A DNA stretch of 64,000 bases from Streptomyces specialis (GCF_001493375.1 NZ_LN929895.1:523485-587484), one strand, 5' to 3'; shown: positions 17,493-25,732, counted from the stretch's first letter. The notes: generated by a model not told the origin, from the sequence alone. Numbers and translations are program-made.

Positions 17493-17502
17493 CAGGTCAG
17501 AG

Positions 17503-17528
17503 GCCCATTCGCTTAATCGCGAATGGGC
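17503..17528 (+). terminator. Terminator of tRNA-Pro
   Basis: GCCCATTCGC and GCGAATGGGC pair perfectly over 10 bp around TTAATC, followed by TTCTTTC. A strong intrinsic terminator 13 bases after the tRNA. Confidence 0.9.
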
Positions 17529-17541
17529 TTCTTTCATGCCT

Positions 17542-17562
17542 GGGGGCCGAACAGAGGCCGAA
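17542..17562 (+). repeat. Left arm-like repeat of the island
   Basis: GGGGGCCGAA-CA-GAGGCCGAA: two head-to-tail units, just inside the left att site and tRNA terminator. Nearly the same double unit lies near the right end (21296-21317). Possible arm-type sites for a tyrosine integrase. Confidence 0.5.
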
Positions 17563-17683
17563 CGGACCTGGTCAGGCCACCGTGTCGCCCTCTTCGTCGG
17601 TCTCCGTGTCCTCCCCTTCCTGATCTTCGGCAAAGATGCCATCCCCTCTGCCCCTGGCGCGCGGTGAGACTCGGAGTAGGCAC

Positions 17684-18881
17684 ATGACCGACGACAGGCC
17701 CGCATGGGCGCGGCGCATCGCTGTCGAACGAGCGGCCCGTGACTGGTCGCAGCGTGACACGGTCAGGGCGCTGCGGGCGCACGCTCCGGCGGAGTTGCCC
17801 GCAGAGGGCAGCATGATTCGCCAGTGGAAGCGCTGGGAGTCGGGGCAGATGCCGAACGACTTCTACCAACCGATCATTGCGGCCCTGTTCGGCACCGTAA
17901 CGCGCGCGCTCTTCCCAGCACCCACGCGGCGGGACGGGAACGCGGAGATCCTGGCAGCGTCCGGCATGGAAACGCTGGAGATCGTGAGCCGTCTCAACCG
18001 GTCCGACGTCGACAACGCCACTCTCGATGCCCTGCGAATCACCACGGACCGGCTCGCCTCGGAGTACCCGTTCATGCCGAGCGAGCAGCTCCTCATAGAG
18101 GGGCGGCAGTGGCTCCGTCGTGTCGTCGACCTCCACACGAAGAGCCTCACGCTCGCGCAGCACCGCGAGGTGCTGGCACTGTCCGGTTGGCTGGCACTGC
18201 TGGTCGGCTGTGTCGAGTACGACGCGGGCGACCGCCACGCTGCTGAGTCGACGCGACAGGCGGCGCTCTCGCTCGCGACCGAGGCTGATCACGCAGAGGT
18301 CGCCGGGTGGGCGCATGAGATGCGGGCGTGGTTCGCTCTCACGACCGGCGATTACCGCGGTGTCATCGCAGCGGCGCTGGCCGGAGCCGAGACGGCGGCG
18401 CACCACGGCGTTGCCGTGCAGCTCGCAGGCCAGGAGGCCAAGGCGGGGGCGGTTGCTGGAAGGGATGCCGCACCCCGAGAACCTGGACAACCACTTCGTG
18501 GTGGACCCTGCCAAGTTCGACTTCTACGCGATGGACTGCTACCGCCTGGTCGGCGAAGACAAACTCGCACGCACGCTCGCCGAAGAGGTGCTGAGAGCGG
18601 GAACAGACTTCGACGGCACCGAGCGCTCGCCGATGCGCAATGCTGAAGCCCGCGTCACGCTCGGAGTCACGGCGGCGCGTGAGGGCGACTTGGATCAGGC
18701 ACTCATCATGGGCGACCGGGCCCTCGAAGGGGACCGTCAGTCGGTGCCGTCGCTCATCATGACCAGCCGCGAACTTGCCGCTGAGATGAAACAGCGGTAC
18801 GCCGCCGAACCGGCAGCGAGGGATTACTTGGCCCGCTTGCGAACCCTTGGCAGGGAAAAGCCTGGTTTTCTGCCTCAGTAA
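17684..18881 (+). pseudogene. HTH regulator with TPR-like domain, frameshifted
   Basis: It starts at ATG 17684 after GGAG as an XRE-like Streptomyces regulator: an N-terminal helix-turn-helix (WSQRDTVRALRAHAPAEL...IRQWKRWESG), then helical TPR-like repeats. Around 18440-18465 the frame is lost: the first frame ends its family-like sequence at GQEAKA and a second frame resumes at RLLEGMPHPENLD and runs to the stop at 18881. By comparison with my memory of homologues about 15 residues are also missing at the join, so it looks like a small deletion plus frameshift rather than a single base error. It lies just inside the left att site. Confidence 0.7.
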
Positions 18882-18950
18882 TTGGGCTGCCTCCATACTT
18901 GAACCAGACGCTATCTGGCCTGCGGAGATCGCCCCAACCATCTCGTCAAG

Positions 18951-19553
18951 CTAACTGGTTTGCTTGGCAGTTACCTGCTCAACTATTCGCCAAACTCTGG
19001 TGCTCGGGTTGACACCAGGCTCCGAGCTATTGCCCCTGTCGCGAATTTCCGCCCTGACTACCGCTTCCTCAACGCCATCAGCATAGTCGCTAAACCTTAG
19101 CCGAGTCTTATCATAATTCGGCAAGTGCTTCCGCACATTGATTAGTGCATTCCTCGTTGTGATGCTCCCCGGATGCTCACAGAAATGCAACAGTAGCCAG
19201 TATTCGAAGCAGGGATTGGAGATCGCCAGATTCACATTCCCCCTCTTCGCTTCTGCTACAGCAGTAGATACATCGAAGTCGTCAACATCAAAAACAGCCC
19301 AACATTCGTCAAAATCATCACTATTATTTCGGAATGATGAGGCCGCTTTCCTTACGACATGCAGCGGGGACCGCGCATCCGTATCGACCTTGATGGTGAC
19401 GTTAGGGCTGCGAAAGTGATCCCGCATCCCGTGAAAGTAGTCCTTCTCTGTCTTTACTCCACCGCAGACAATGAGAAGCCTCTTTCGCAACTCTCGGCGA
19501 GCCCTGTCGGCTGTTCTCCTCGAAGGAGAGGATCTTCGAAAGTTGGGGCTCAC
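18951..19553 (-). CDS. RloB-family TOPRIM-like protein (putative defence nuclease)
   Basis: 200-residue protein with the RloB signature: LLIVCGGVKTEKDYF with Glu36, VFDVDDF with Asp89 and Asp91, and NPCFEYWLLLHF at 113-124. This Glu plus Asp-X-Asp layout resembles the metal site of TOPRIM nucleases, as in OLD and PARIS AriB proteins. RloB genes were first described as restriction-linked ORFs paired with the ATPase RloA. Here it is the second gene after an AAA ATPase, overlapping it by 4 bp. Codon use and GC content are much lower than in the surroundings, a sign of transfer. Predicted effector; nuclease activity inferred, not shown. Confidence 0.85.
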   Translation of the reverse strand: MSPNFRRSSPSRRTADRARRELRKRLLIVCGGVKTEKDYFHGMRDHFRSPNVTIKVDTDARSPLHVVRKAASSFRNNSDDFDECWAVFDVDDFDVSTAVAEAKRGNVNLAISNPCFEYWLLLHFCEHPGSITTRNALINVRKHLPNYDKTRLRFSDYADGVEEAVVRAEIRDRGNSSEPGVNPSTRVWRIVEQVTAKQTS

Positions 19554-20878
19554 GCAGTATCCCTTCCCCCTGATGCTACGTTCTCGAAGTCTCGTTGATT
19601 AATATACGGAACGGCCCCGACGGCTCCGCCGAGATAGCGCTTTTCCCAGTTCAAGCCTGCACGCGGTTTGAAGTCGGTCAAAGGATAGAGCTCCGTACTT
19701 CCAGTACTAGCATCCTTCTGCGTGAACCAAATCTCGTCGCGCCGCAGCAACTCTTCGCCACCATGCCTGCCCATGAGAGAAGCATCATGAGTCGTAAAAA
19801 TCAACTGAGCGCCGGTGCCGTTCGACTCGGCGTTCTGGAAAAGGCGAATCATTTGGGCTAGCAATAGAGGATGAAGGCTTGTATCCAGCTCATCAACAAC
19901 AAGCGTCCACCCATTTTCCAAAGCTCTCACAACAACACCTGAAATATCAAACCAGGTCTTCGTGCCGCGAGACTCTTGAGAAAGAGTGAAATCCATTGGG
20001 GTCTCACCCAGGTGCTTGAATTGCACCAAAATCTCAGACTCCAAGAGATTGCGCAGTCCAGCAGTTAGTTCCGGAGGTGTCCCCCTGTAAAGGATTGCGG
20101 TTCGACCACTCCTGTCCCTGCGGATCGTAAGCGATCCATCTTCTACTAGATTCTCAGTATCTTCCTCGAAGTGGAATGTCGAAACATCCTCGGCTCGCGT
20201 CTCCTCAATCCCCAGGTCTGCAGCCTTCAAAAGGCTCTGAATCCGCGGAGCCATAGCAGCATCGAGCAAGACTTCGCGAGTGATATGCCGTTGTAGCTGA
20301 CGACTTTCGTCCTCATCACTCACGAACCATAGAGATTCAGAGAACCAAGCGAATACAGCTGCGGCTTCAGATTGCTTGGCTTTCGCGGCACTAGACAGAT
20401 AGAGGCTTTTACTGTCCGTGATTTCTTTCAGTAGATTGGCGCGAGCCGAGGCAAAACTCGGACCAAAATAATACTCGTCCCCTTCTCGCTCAAACAGTAT
20501 CCGCTTCTTCTTTTTAGGAAAGGAGTGAAGCCACTCCTCCACTACCCTCTCTTGAGTCACAGAAAAGCCGTACACATACCGCACACCCTGAACAAGCAAG
20601 TCAACGCTAAACGACGATGGCTCATCCTTTGAGGTGTCGTCAAGCAAGAACGGTTCAACGCGGATGCGACCGCGCGTCTTCCAATCGGAATGGTCGAGTA
20701 CCGCGTCATGCATAAAGCGCAGCCCGCGCAACAGGTTGGACTTGCCTGACGCATTGGCTCCATAAACCGCGGCCACGTTTAGGGCAGGTTCCTGCTGGCC
20801 TCCGTAGACGGCCCGCAGGTCGAACTCTTGCGGCTCCTTCAGGGACCTGAAGTTGGCAATCCTGAAGTTGAGCAACAT
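19550..20878 (-). CDS. RloA-like AAA/ABC-type ATPase of a defence pair
   Basis: 442-residue ATPase of the AAA15/AAA21 (SMC/ABC-like) group. The N-terminus FRIANFRSLKE leads to Walker A GANASGKS (40-47); Walker B is TLVVDELDTSLHP with Asp329 and Glu330, followed by FTTHD with the switch His364. The central 250 residues form a charged helical insertion, likely arms or a sensor. The ATG at 20878 follows GAGGAAGACG. It is translationally coupled to RloB, as in RloAB and in PARIS (AriA/AriB), where the ATPase senses phage proteins and releases the TOPRIM nuclease. Lower GC than its neighbours. Confidence 0.87.
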   Translation of the reverse strand: MLLNFRIANFRSLKEPQEFDLRAVYGGQQEPALNVAAVYGANASGKSNLLRGLRFMHDAVLDHSDWKTRGRIRVEPFLLDDTSKDEPSSFSVDLLVQGVRYVYGFSVTQERVVEEWLHSFPKKKKRILFEREGDEYYFGPSFASARANLLKEITDSKSLYLSSAAKAKQSEAAAVFAWFSESLWFVSDEDESRQLQRHITREVLLDAAMAPRIQSLLKAADLGIEETRAEDVSTFHFEEDTENLVEDGSLTIRRDRSGRTAILYRGTPPELTAGLRNLLESEILVQFKHLGETPMDFTLSQESRGTKTWFDISGVVVRALENGWTLVVDELDTSLHPLLLAQMIRLFQNAESNGTGAQLIFTTHDASLMGRHGGEELLRRDEIWFTQKDASTGSTELYPLTDFKPRAGLNWEKRYLGGAVGAVPYINQRDFENVASGGRDTA

Positions 20879-21419
20879 CGTCTTCCTCGTCTCTAGCTGC
20901 ATCCCCTGCTTGTGAACAAGTGAATTGCACGGATGGCGCTGAAGCCACACTATGACTGCTGGGTGCGTGCGTAAAGATGAACCCGCTCAACGGCAGCCGT
21001 CCGAGTGACCTGCCGGCGGTCTGCCGACCTGGCCCACTTCCTCGGAGCGCTCTGGTACGCATCCCCGGCAAGGCTGCCGGGGGCAGGCACGAGGCTCAAG
21101 CGCTGACCTGCGCTGACGGGCAACGCTGCGACGGGGCGCTGAACCAACACTCTGGGCTGCCTGACGTCTGAGATGATCCGCTACTGGCCCCTCGGGCATC
21201 GGTGCTGTCTGTCCCTGTCGGCAAGAGGCCTTCACAGGCTCCTCTCATCCAAACCGACCCTAGGCGCCACCGCTGCGGTGCCTACCAGCCTCGCCGGGGG
21301 CCAAACAGGGGGCCAAAAGCGGCGCCCTGTTGCCGACGGCTATGGACGCCTGTGGACTCTGCCGGAGGCCGTTCGGCCAGGTCGGTGACCGGAGACGCAG
21401 GCCACCCGGCGGCTGCTCG
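20879..21419. other. Island right end without an intact gene
   Basis: This holds the upstream region of the ATPase gene and then GC-rich sequence. A plus-strand frame ending at 21106 (…DLAHFLGALWYASPARLPG…) looks like the C-terminal remnant of a gene, but no start or family is recognisable. The arm-like repeats lie at 21296-21317. I see no integrase or excisionase. Confidence 0.5.
21296..21317 (+). repeat. Right arm-like repeat of the island
   Basis: GGGGGCCAAA at 21296-21305 and again at 21308-21317, 12-bp period, about 100 bp inside the right att site. It is the counterpart of 17542-17562, with A for G at the same positions. Confidence 0.5.
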
Positions 21420-21464
21420 CGTTCGGGACGAAGAGGTCGTGGGTTCAATCCCGCCACCCCGACA
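21420..21464 (+). repeat. attR-like repeat (tRNA-Pro 3' end)
   Basis: 45-base copy of the anticodon-loop-to-3'-end part of tRNA-Pro, identical to 17447-17492 except for a one-base deletion in the T loop. The sequence upstream does not continue the tRNA, so it is not a tRNA gene. It marks the right end of the island. Confidence 0.85.
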
Positions 21465-21479
21465 GAGAAACACCAGGCC

Positions 21480-21513
21480 AGGGGCCTGACCTGCTAAGGC
21501 GGGTCAGGCCCCT
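21480..21513 (+). terminator. Strong hairpin after the right att site
   Basis: AGGGGCCTGACC pairs perfectly with GGTCAGGCCCCT (12 bp, 10-base loop), followed by GAGTGGTTTCTC. It may be the ancestral terminator of tRNA-Pro, displaced by the island. Confidence 0.75.
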
Positions 21514-21992
21514 GAGTGGTTTCTCGCCCTGTCCGGGGAGCCGTCAGGGATGCGTGTTCGTGTAGCGGCGGACTCACACGACCGGCGCGGGTGGGAACCG
21601 AGGCGACCTGGCAGCGCCAGTGGAGCTGAGAACTGCGGCAGCAGTGGGCGAGGATGCTTCGTACACCGCGCGGCCACGCGCTGTATCGAGGTTCATGAGA
21701 GCGGCAGCGTCGCTCATGGCGACGATCGGGGCGCATACGGGCGCGCCGTCGCCGGAAGGTCGCGACTGTTCGCCGTCCGGCCCGGCGGGTGGTCGAGCCA
21801 CCTCTTCGGGGACTGAGGCGACGGGCCGTGAGGCCCCGATGCTGGGACGTGCTGCCGCGGCGGGAACAGGGGGGCCGGTCGGTGCTGTTGCATCGATTGA
21901 GGGGACGGTGCTGTGCGGGCGGAGGGTCGTCCGTTCTGGTACGCCTGCCGTGCGCTCGGACCAAGACGTACTTCTGCGGGAGGACTTGTTAC
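21514..21992. other. Gap without a confident gene
   Basis: About 480 bases between the island and the deacetylase gene. Frames on both strands stay open (for example plus 21620-22000), but none has a convincing ribosome site or recognisable sequence. The last 15 bases hold the GGGAGGA site of the next gene. Confidence 0.5.
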
Positions 21993-22826
21993 ATGACTGA
22001 CCGGCCCTTGACGCTCATGGCGGTGCACGCTCATCCCGACGACGAGGCCACCGGAACCGGCGGGGTCCTCGCGCGGTACGCGGCGGAAGGCATCCGCACG
22101 GTTCTCGTGACGTGTACCGACGGCGGTTGTGGTGACGGACCGGGGGGCATCAAACCGGGCGATCCCGGGCACGATCCGGCGGCGGTCGCCCTGGTGCGCC
22201 GTAAAGAACTGGAGGCGAGCTGCGAGGTCCTGAAGGTCAGCGACCTGGAGATGCTGGACTACGCCGACTCCGGGATGATGGGCTGGCCGAGCAACGACGC
22301 CCCCGGTTCCTTCTGGCGGACCCCCGTGGAGGAAGGCGCGGCCCGGCTCGCGGAGCTCATGCGGCACTACCGGCCCGATGTGGTCGTCACCTACGACGAG
22401 AACGGCTTCTACGGCCACCCCGACCACATCCAGGCCCACCGCATCACGATGGCGGCGGTGGAGATGACCGAGCTGACACCGAAGGTGTACTGGACCACGA
22501 TGCCCCGCTCGGGGATGCGGCGGTTCGAGGAGATCATGCGCGAGTTCTATCCGGACATGCCGGAGCCGGACCCCGCCGAGGCAGCCGCGATGGCCGAGAT
22601 CGGCCTTCCCGACGACGAGATCACCACGTGGGTGGACACCACCGCGTTCAGCGGTCAGAAGTTCGACGCGCTGGCCGCGCACGCCAGTCAGGGCGAGAAC
22701 ATCTTCTTCCTCCGGATGGGCAAGGAGAGGTTCGGCGAGTTGATGGGCATGGAGACGTTCCTGCGCGTCCAGGACACCACCGGCGCGGCCGTACCCGAGA
22801 ACGATCTCTTCGCCGGACTGCGCTGA
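21993..22826 (+). CDS. PIG-L (LmbE) family deacetylase, Mca/MshB-like
   Basis: Zinc-dependent N-deacetylase or amidase of 277 residues. AHPDDE at 13-18 supplies zinc ligands and the general base; GHPDHIQAH near 141-149 supplies the second histidine cluster. In actinobacteria this family includes MshB (mycothiol synthesis) and Mca (mycothiol-S-conjugate amidase); the size and sequence fit this group, but I cannot say which. GGGAGGA precedes the ATG at 21993. Confidence 0.85.
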   Translation: MTDRPLTLMAVHAHPDDEATGTGGVLARYAAEGIRTVLVTCTDGGCGDGPGGIKPGDPGHDPAAVALVRRKELEASCEVLKVSDLEMLDYADSGMMGWPSNDAPGSFWRTPVEEGAARLAELMRHYRPDVVVTYDENGFYGHPDHIQAHRITMAAVEMTELTPKVYWTTMPRSGMRRFEEIMREFYPDMPEPDPAEAAAMAEIGLPDDEITTWVDTTAFSGQKFDALAAHASQGENIFFLRMGKERFGELMGMETFLRVQDTTGAAVPENDLFAGLR

Positions 22827-22827
22827 C

Positions 22828-22861
22828 CCACCGCCCGGGGCGGAGCCCGGGAGAGCGGTGG
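22828..22861 (+). terminator. Terminator after the PIG-L gene
   Basis: CCACCGC (22828-22834) pairs with GCGGTGG (22855-22861), enclosing an inner CCCGGG/CCCGGG hairpin. It follows the stop codon directly. Confidence 0.7.
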
Positions 22862-22988
22862 CCGGTACCGGCCGGTGCGGTCCAGCCCGGCGGATTCGGG
22901 CTGGATCGCGGGGTGTTGAGCCGTAGACTTCGGCCGTCAACGCCGACGAGGTCCGGCCGACGCGCGTGCTCGCGGGGGAGGAGATCGC

Positions 22989-24770
22989 ATGCAGGACCCT
23001 TCGGACCCGGGGGAGATCGCTGAGCCTGAGGAGAACGGCCGGAGCGATACCGCCGACTCACCTGCTGCGGACGATCCGACGTCCGACCCGGACACCGACC
23101 CGGCGACGGCGTCGACGGTTCTGGCGGAGGTGCTCCCAGGGGTGGCCGTCGTCGCCGGTGAGGTCCCGCCGGAGCTGAAGCCGGATCTGATCGACTTCGG
23201 GATCGTGCCGGCTGCCGACCGCGAGCAAATCTCGGCGATCCTCGCCTCGATCGGGAACGCGGCGACCGTGATCGGCAATCTCGGGAACGCGTTCGTCGGC
23301 GTGCGGGGGCTCTACAGGATCGGCGACACGGCACAAGCCCTGCTGAAGAGCGGCGCGACGCTCGCCGTCAAGGACGGCGGGAACCTCGGAACGGTGATGG
23401 TTCCCGGCCGCATCCTGCATGCGGCCCGCTTCTACCCCGTGGAAACGGTGAGCAAGGCGCAGACCGCGGCCTCGATCGGGCCGGCGCTGGCCATGGTCGC
23501 CCTACAGGTGATGCTGAGCGCGGTCTCGGGTCTCGTCAGGACCAACCTCGCGGTGACAAGCCAGGTGCTCACCACCCTCCGCAAGGAGCAGTGGGCCGAA
23601 CTGACGGGCCTCGTCGCCGCCATCGATCGCGCTGTCGACCAGGCGCGAGAGATCGAATCGGTCCCGACGTCCCTCTGGGAGGACGTCGCGGGCAGCGGAG
23701 CGCTGCTGCAGAAGCAGCTCGAACTCTACCGAGGGAACGTACGCGACCACGTCACGCGGATCGGTCGGTCCGACGCACGCCACCATCGTGAGTATCTGCG
23801 GACGAACGCCGAGGCGATCACCTTCGACGCCCACGCCCTCCTGTCCTCTCTCAAGGCTTGGACCGGGTATCACGCGCTCCGGGCCGCGAGGGCGAGAGCG
23901 GCTGGGCGCGAAGACGCCGCCGAGGCGCAGTATGCCGAGGTCATCGCCCGTGACACCCGCGCGGAGTTCGACTCCGCTCTCGCCGCGTCGACGAGGCTCA
24001 TCGACGCGCTGGCGCGGGAGCTGCGGATCACCGCCGAACTCCCCGGCCCCGACGCATGGCAACTGCCGGGGAAGCGGAAGGACGTGAAGGCAGCCCGCGG
24101 AATCTCCGCCCGTCTCCTGGAGGCGATCGAGCCTCTTGCCGACGCCCTCCACCCGCCGGCCCCTCCGCTCAAGGCTCCGGGCGTCGTCTGCACACCCCGG
24201 TCGCTGGATCTCGCGCCGTACCTGCGCATCCTGCGATGGCTCCTCGCGGACGGCGAGACGCTCCGTGTCCTCGGCTTCCCCGACCAGCTCGACGCCCTCG
24301 GTCCCCTTTCCGCGATCGTCGGCGGAGCGAAGGAGAAGCTGGCGGTGGTGAGGGACAGAGCCGCGGCAAGGACACTGGTCGCCGTCACGGACCGCCGCGT
24401 CATCACGGCCAGGACGAACGCGTTCCTGGAGCAAGCCGAGATCCGGCAGGACATCCCGCTCGATCACGTGCGATACGTCCGGGCGACGACCACACAGGAC
24501 AGAGGTGCGCGCTTGGCGATCGACCTCATCACGCGCGACGAGGACATCCGGTGGCTCTTCCCCGCCGACGTGGACACGACTCAGGTGGACGCGCTCGCCG
24601 CCGTACTCGCCGAGTCGATGACGATCCCGGACGCCGAACGCGAAGAGCTGCGACGCCGGCACCACGCCGCCATCGAGGCGGGCGAGAAGAGCGAGAGTAC
24701 TGACACGAGGTCTACCGAACCGACTGACCGGTTCGCGGCCGGGGCTGATGGGGGAACAACCACCGCGTGA
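22989..24770 (+). CDS. Uncharacterised 593-residue protein with C-terminal PH-like domain
   Basis: I do not recognise the full protein. Residues 1-45 are acidic and disordered. Residues 90-190 include hydrophobic, glycine-rich helices (IGNLGNAFVGVRGLY, SIGPALAMVALQVMLSAVSGL) that could contact membrane. Residues 210-400 are helical, perhaps coiled coil, with many Arg/Glu pairs. Near 450-530, VAVTDRRVITA...DIPLDHVRYVRA resembles the bacterial PH domain of YokE-type proteins. The tail is disordered. A GGAGGAG site precedes the ATG. It stands alone between two terminators. Confidence 0.75.
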   Translation: MQDPSDPGEIAEPEENGRSDTADSPAADDPTSDPDTDPATASTVLAEVLPGVAVVAGEVPPELKPDLIDFGIVPAADREQISAILASIGNAATVIGNLGNAFVGVRGLYRIGDTAQALLKSGATLAVKDGGNLGTVMVPGRILHAARFYPVETVSKAQTAASIGPALAMVALQVMLSAVSGLVRTNLAVTSQVLTTLRKEQWAELTGLVAAIDRAVDQAREIESVPTSLWEDVAGSGALLQKQLELYRGNVRDHVTRIGRSDARHHREYLRTNAEAITFDAHALLSSLKAWTGYHALRAARARAAGREDAAEAQYAEVIARDTRAEFDSALAASTRLIDALARELRITAELPGPDAWQLPGKRKDVKAARGISARLLEAIEPLADALHPPAPPLKAPGVVCTPRSLDLAPYLRILRWLLADGETLRVLGFPDQLDALGPLSAIVGGAKEKLAVVRDRAAARTLVAVTDRRVITARTNAFLEQAEIRQDIPLDHVRYVRATTTQDRGARLAIDLITRDEDIRWLFPADVDTTQVDALAAVLAESMTIPDAEREELRRRHHAAIEAGEKSESTDTRSTEPTDRFAAGADGGTTTA

Positions 24771-24774
24771 TCAC

Positions 24775-24794
24775 CGGAGGCCGTGTGGCCTCCG
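24775..24794 (+). terminator. Terminator after the PH-domain gene
   Basis: CGGAGGCC GTGT GGCCTCCG: perfect 8-bp stem with a 4-base loop, 4 bases after the stop codon. Confidence 0.8.
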
Positions 24795-24826
24795 AAGCCG
24801 ATGCGGCGGACGTGGGCCGGCGTCCC

Positions 24827-24967
24827 TCACCGCGCGGGGTCGTCCGGGGGTTTGTGGTCGGGGTGGTGGCGGGTGTGCCAGGTGTTCACGAACAGGCGTT
24901 CCGCCGGGGTCAGGTCGTTGTGGACGTCCGTCGGGACGTCGTCCACGTACCACGCCGTGCCGGGGGC
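24827..24967 (-). CDS. 3' end of a split small gene (hypothetical)
   Basis: Reading from the adapter junction leftwards, the minus strand gives 46 codons (APGTAWYVDDVPTDVHNDL…LTPAERLFVNTWHTRH…) ending in TGA at 24827. There is no start codon: the 5' part is cut off by the adapter at 24968. The missing N-terminus is plausibly the fragment at 25780-25902, whose cut end faces this one in the same direction. Product unknown. Confidence 0.6.
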   Translation of the reverse strand, partial: APGTAWYVDDVPTDVHNDLTPAERLFVNTWHTRHHPDHKPPDDPAR

Positions 24968-25050
24968 GTCTCTTATACACATCTCCGAGCCCACGAGACA
25001 GGCAGAAATCTCGTATGCCGGCTTCTGCTTGTAAAAAAAAAAAAAAAGAA
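24968..25050. other. Nextera adapter with i7 index and poly-A
   Basis: The transposase mosaic end, the i7 primer sequence, the 8-base index AGGCAGAA (N703, 25000-25007), the P7 flow-cell sequence with one mismatch, and a 15-base poly-A follow each other in exact library order. This is read-through adapter left in the assembly, not genome. Confidence 0.98.
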
Positions 25051-25142
25051 TAGACGATACGTGTTCGTATGTAATTTTGCACGTGCTCTGCTAGATTGGG
25101 GAGGGCGGGAACGAGACGGCCGGGGAGGCGTTCTCGCAGGAG

Positions 25143-25643
25143 TTGATCAGCTCGCTGATGGCGGCGTCACGGCTGGTCGTGGCGATGTCCGCGCGGGCGT
25201 TGATCACCGTGGACGAGACGCTGACCTTGACGCTGCCGCAGTTGCGCGGGCTGGTCGTGCTCGACACGAGCGGGCCGGTGCCGCTCTCCGCGCTGGCGCG
25301 GGATCTCGGCCTGAGCACCGCCACCGCGCTGCGCATGGTCGCGCGGCTGGAGTCCGCCGGGCTGGTGGAGGGACGGATCGAGCCGGACGCCGGGCCGGAG
25401 GTTCTGTTGCGGCTGACGCCCGCGGGGGCCGAACTCGTGGCCGGCTTCTTCGCGCACCGGCGGCGCGAGATCGCCGTGCTGGTCGACCGGCTGCCCGCCG
25501 ACACCCGGCGCGGACTCGCCGAGGGCCTGCGGGCGTTGACCGCCGTCGCCGACGCCCCGGACCTGCCGACGGTGGCACGGTTCAGCGACGTGCTGGCCGT
25601 GCCCGACGGCGGCGGCGACACGGGCGAGCGCGGGTCTTTCTGA
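25143..25643 (+). CDS. MarR-family regulator on an adapter-bounded piece
   Basis: Winged-helix regulator of about 166 residues: LTLPQLRGLVVLDTSGPVPL leads to the recognition helix region ALARDLGLSTATALRMVARLESAGLV and a wing ending in LRLTPAG. The start is unclear: TTG at 25143 or ATG at 25158. The frame continues upstream with family-like residues (EAFSQEL) to a stop at 25092-25094 without a standard start, so the 5' end may be damaged. A TTGCAC/TAGATT promoter-like pair lies at about 25078-25097. Adapters lie on both sides, so its placement in the genome is doubtful. Confidence 0.8.
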   Translation: MISSLMAASRLVVAMSARALITVDETLTLTLPQLRGLVVLDTSGPVPLSALARDLGLSTATALRMVARLESAGLVEGRIEPDAGPEVLLRLTPAGAELVAGFFAHRRREIAVLVDRLPADTRRGLAEGLRALTAVADAPDLPTVARFSDVLAVPDGGGDTGERGSF

Positions 25644-25732
25644 CCGGGGGAAGGAGCACACGCGTCGTCCCGTCCGTACGTTCCGCGCGGGCGTTCCCGG
25701 TCGGCCGCGCCGTCGCGCGGGGTGGGGCCTGG

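Larger units (their letters stand above)
17447..21464. mobile_element. Small genomic island integrated in tRNA-Pro
   Basis: About 4 kb bounded by direct repeats of the tRNA-Pro 3' end. It contains a broken HTH regulator and a two-gene lower-GC operon (RloB plus AAA ATPase); the ends carry similar GGGGGCC-RAA-type repeats. No integrase, excisionase, replication or transfer gene is present, so it is either a remnant or an element mobilised by enzymes supplied in trans. Integration in tRNA-Pro genes is known for Streptomyces elements such as pSAM2 (different isoacceptor). Confidence 0.8.

Noticed and set aside
21346..21464. Second tRNA-Pro gene
   Set aside because: Only the part from the anticodon loop onward matches; acceptor 5' strand and D arm are missing and the T loop lacks one base.
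17447..21464. Autonomous AICE or prophage
   Set aside because: No integrase, replication, transfer, capsid or lysis gene in the 4 kb between the att repeats.
21620..22000. Plus-strand ORF upstream of the PIG-L gene
   Set aside because: No recognisable sequence or convincing ribosome site; it overlaps the deacetylase start. Possible but not supported.
24767..25100. Plus-strand gene across the adapter
   Set aside because: The frame is composed of complementary sequence plus adapter and poly-A; not biological.
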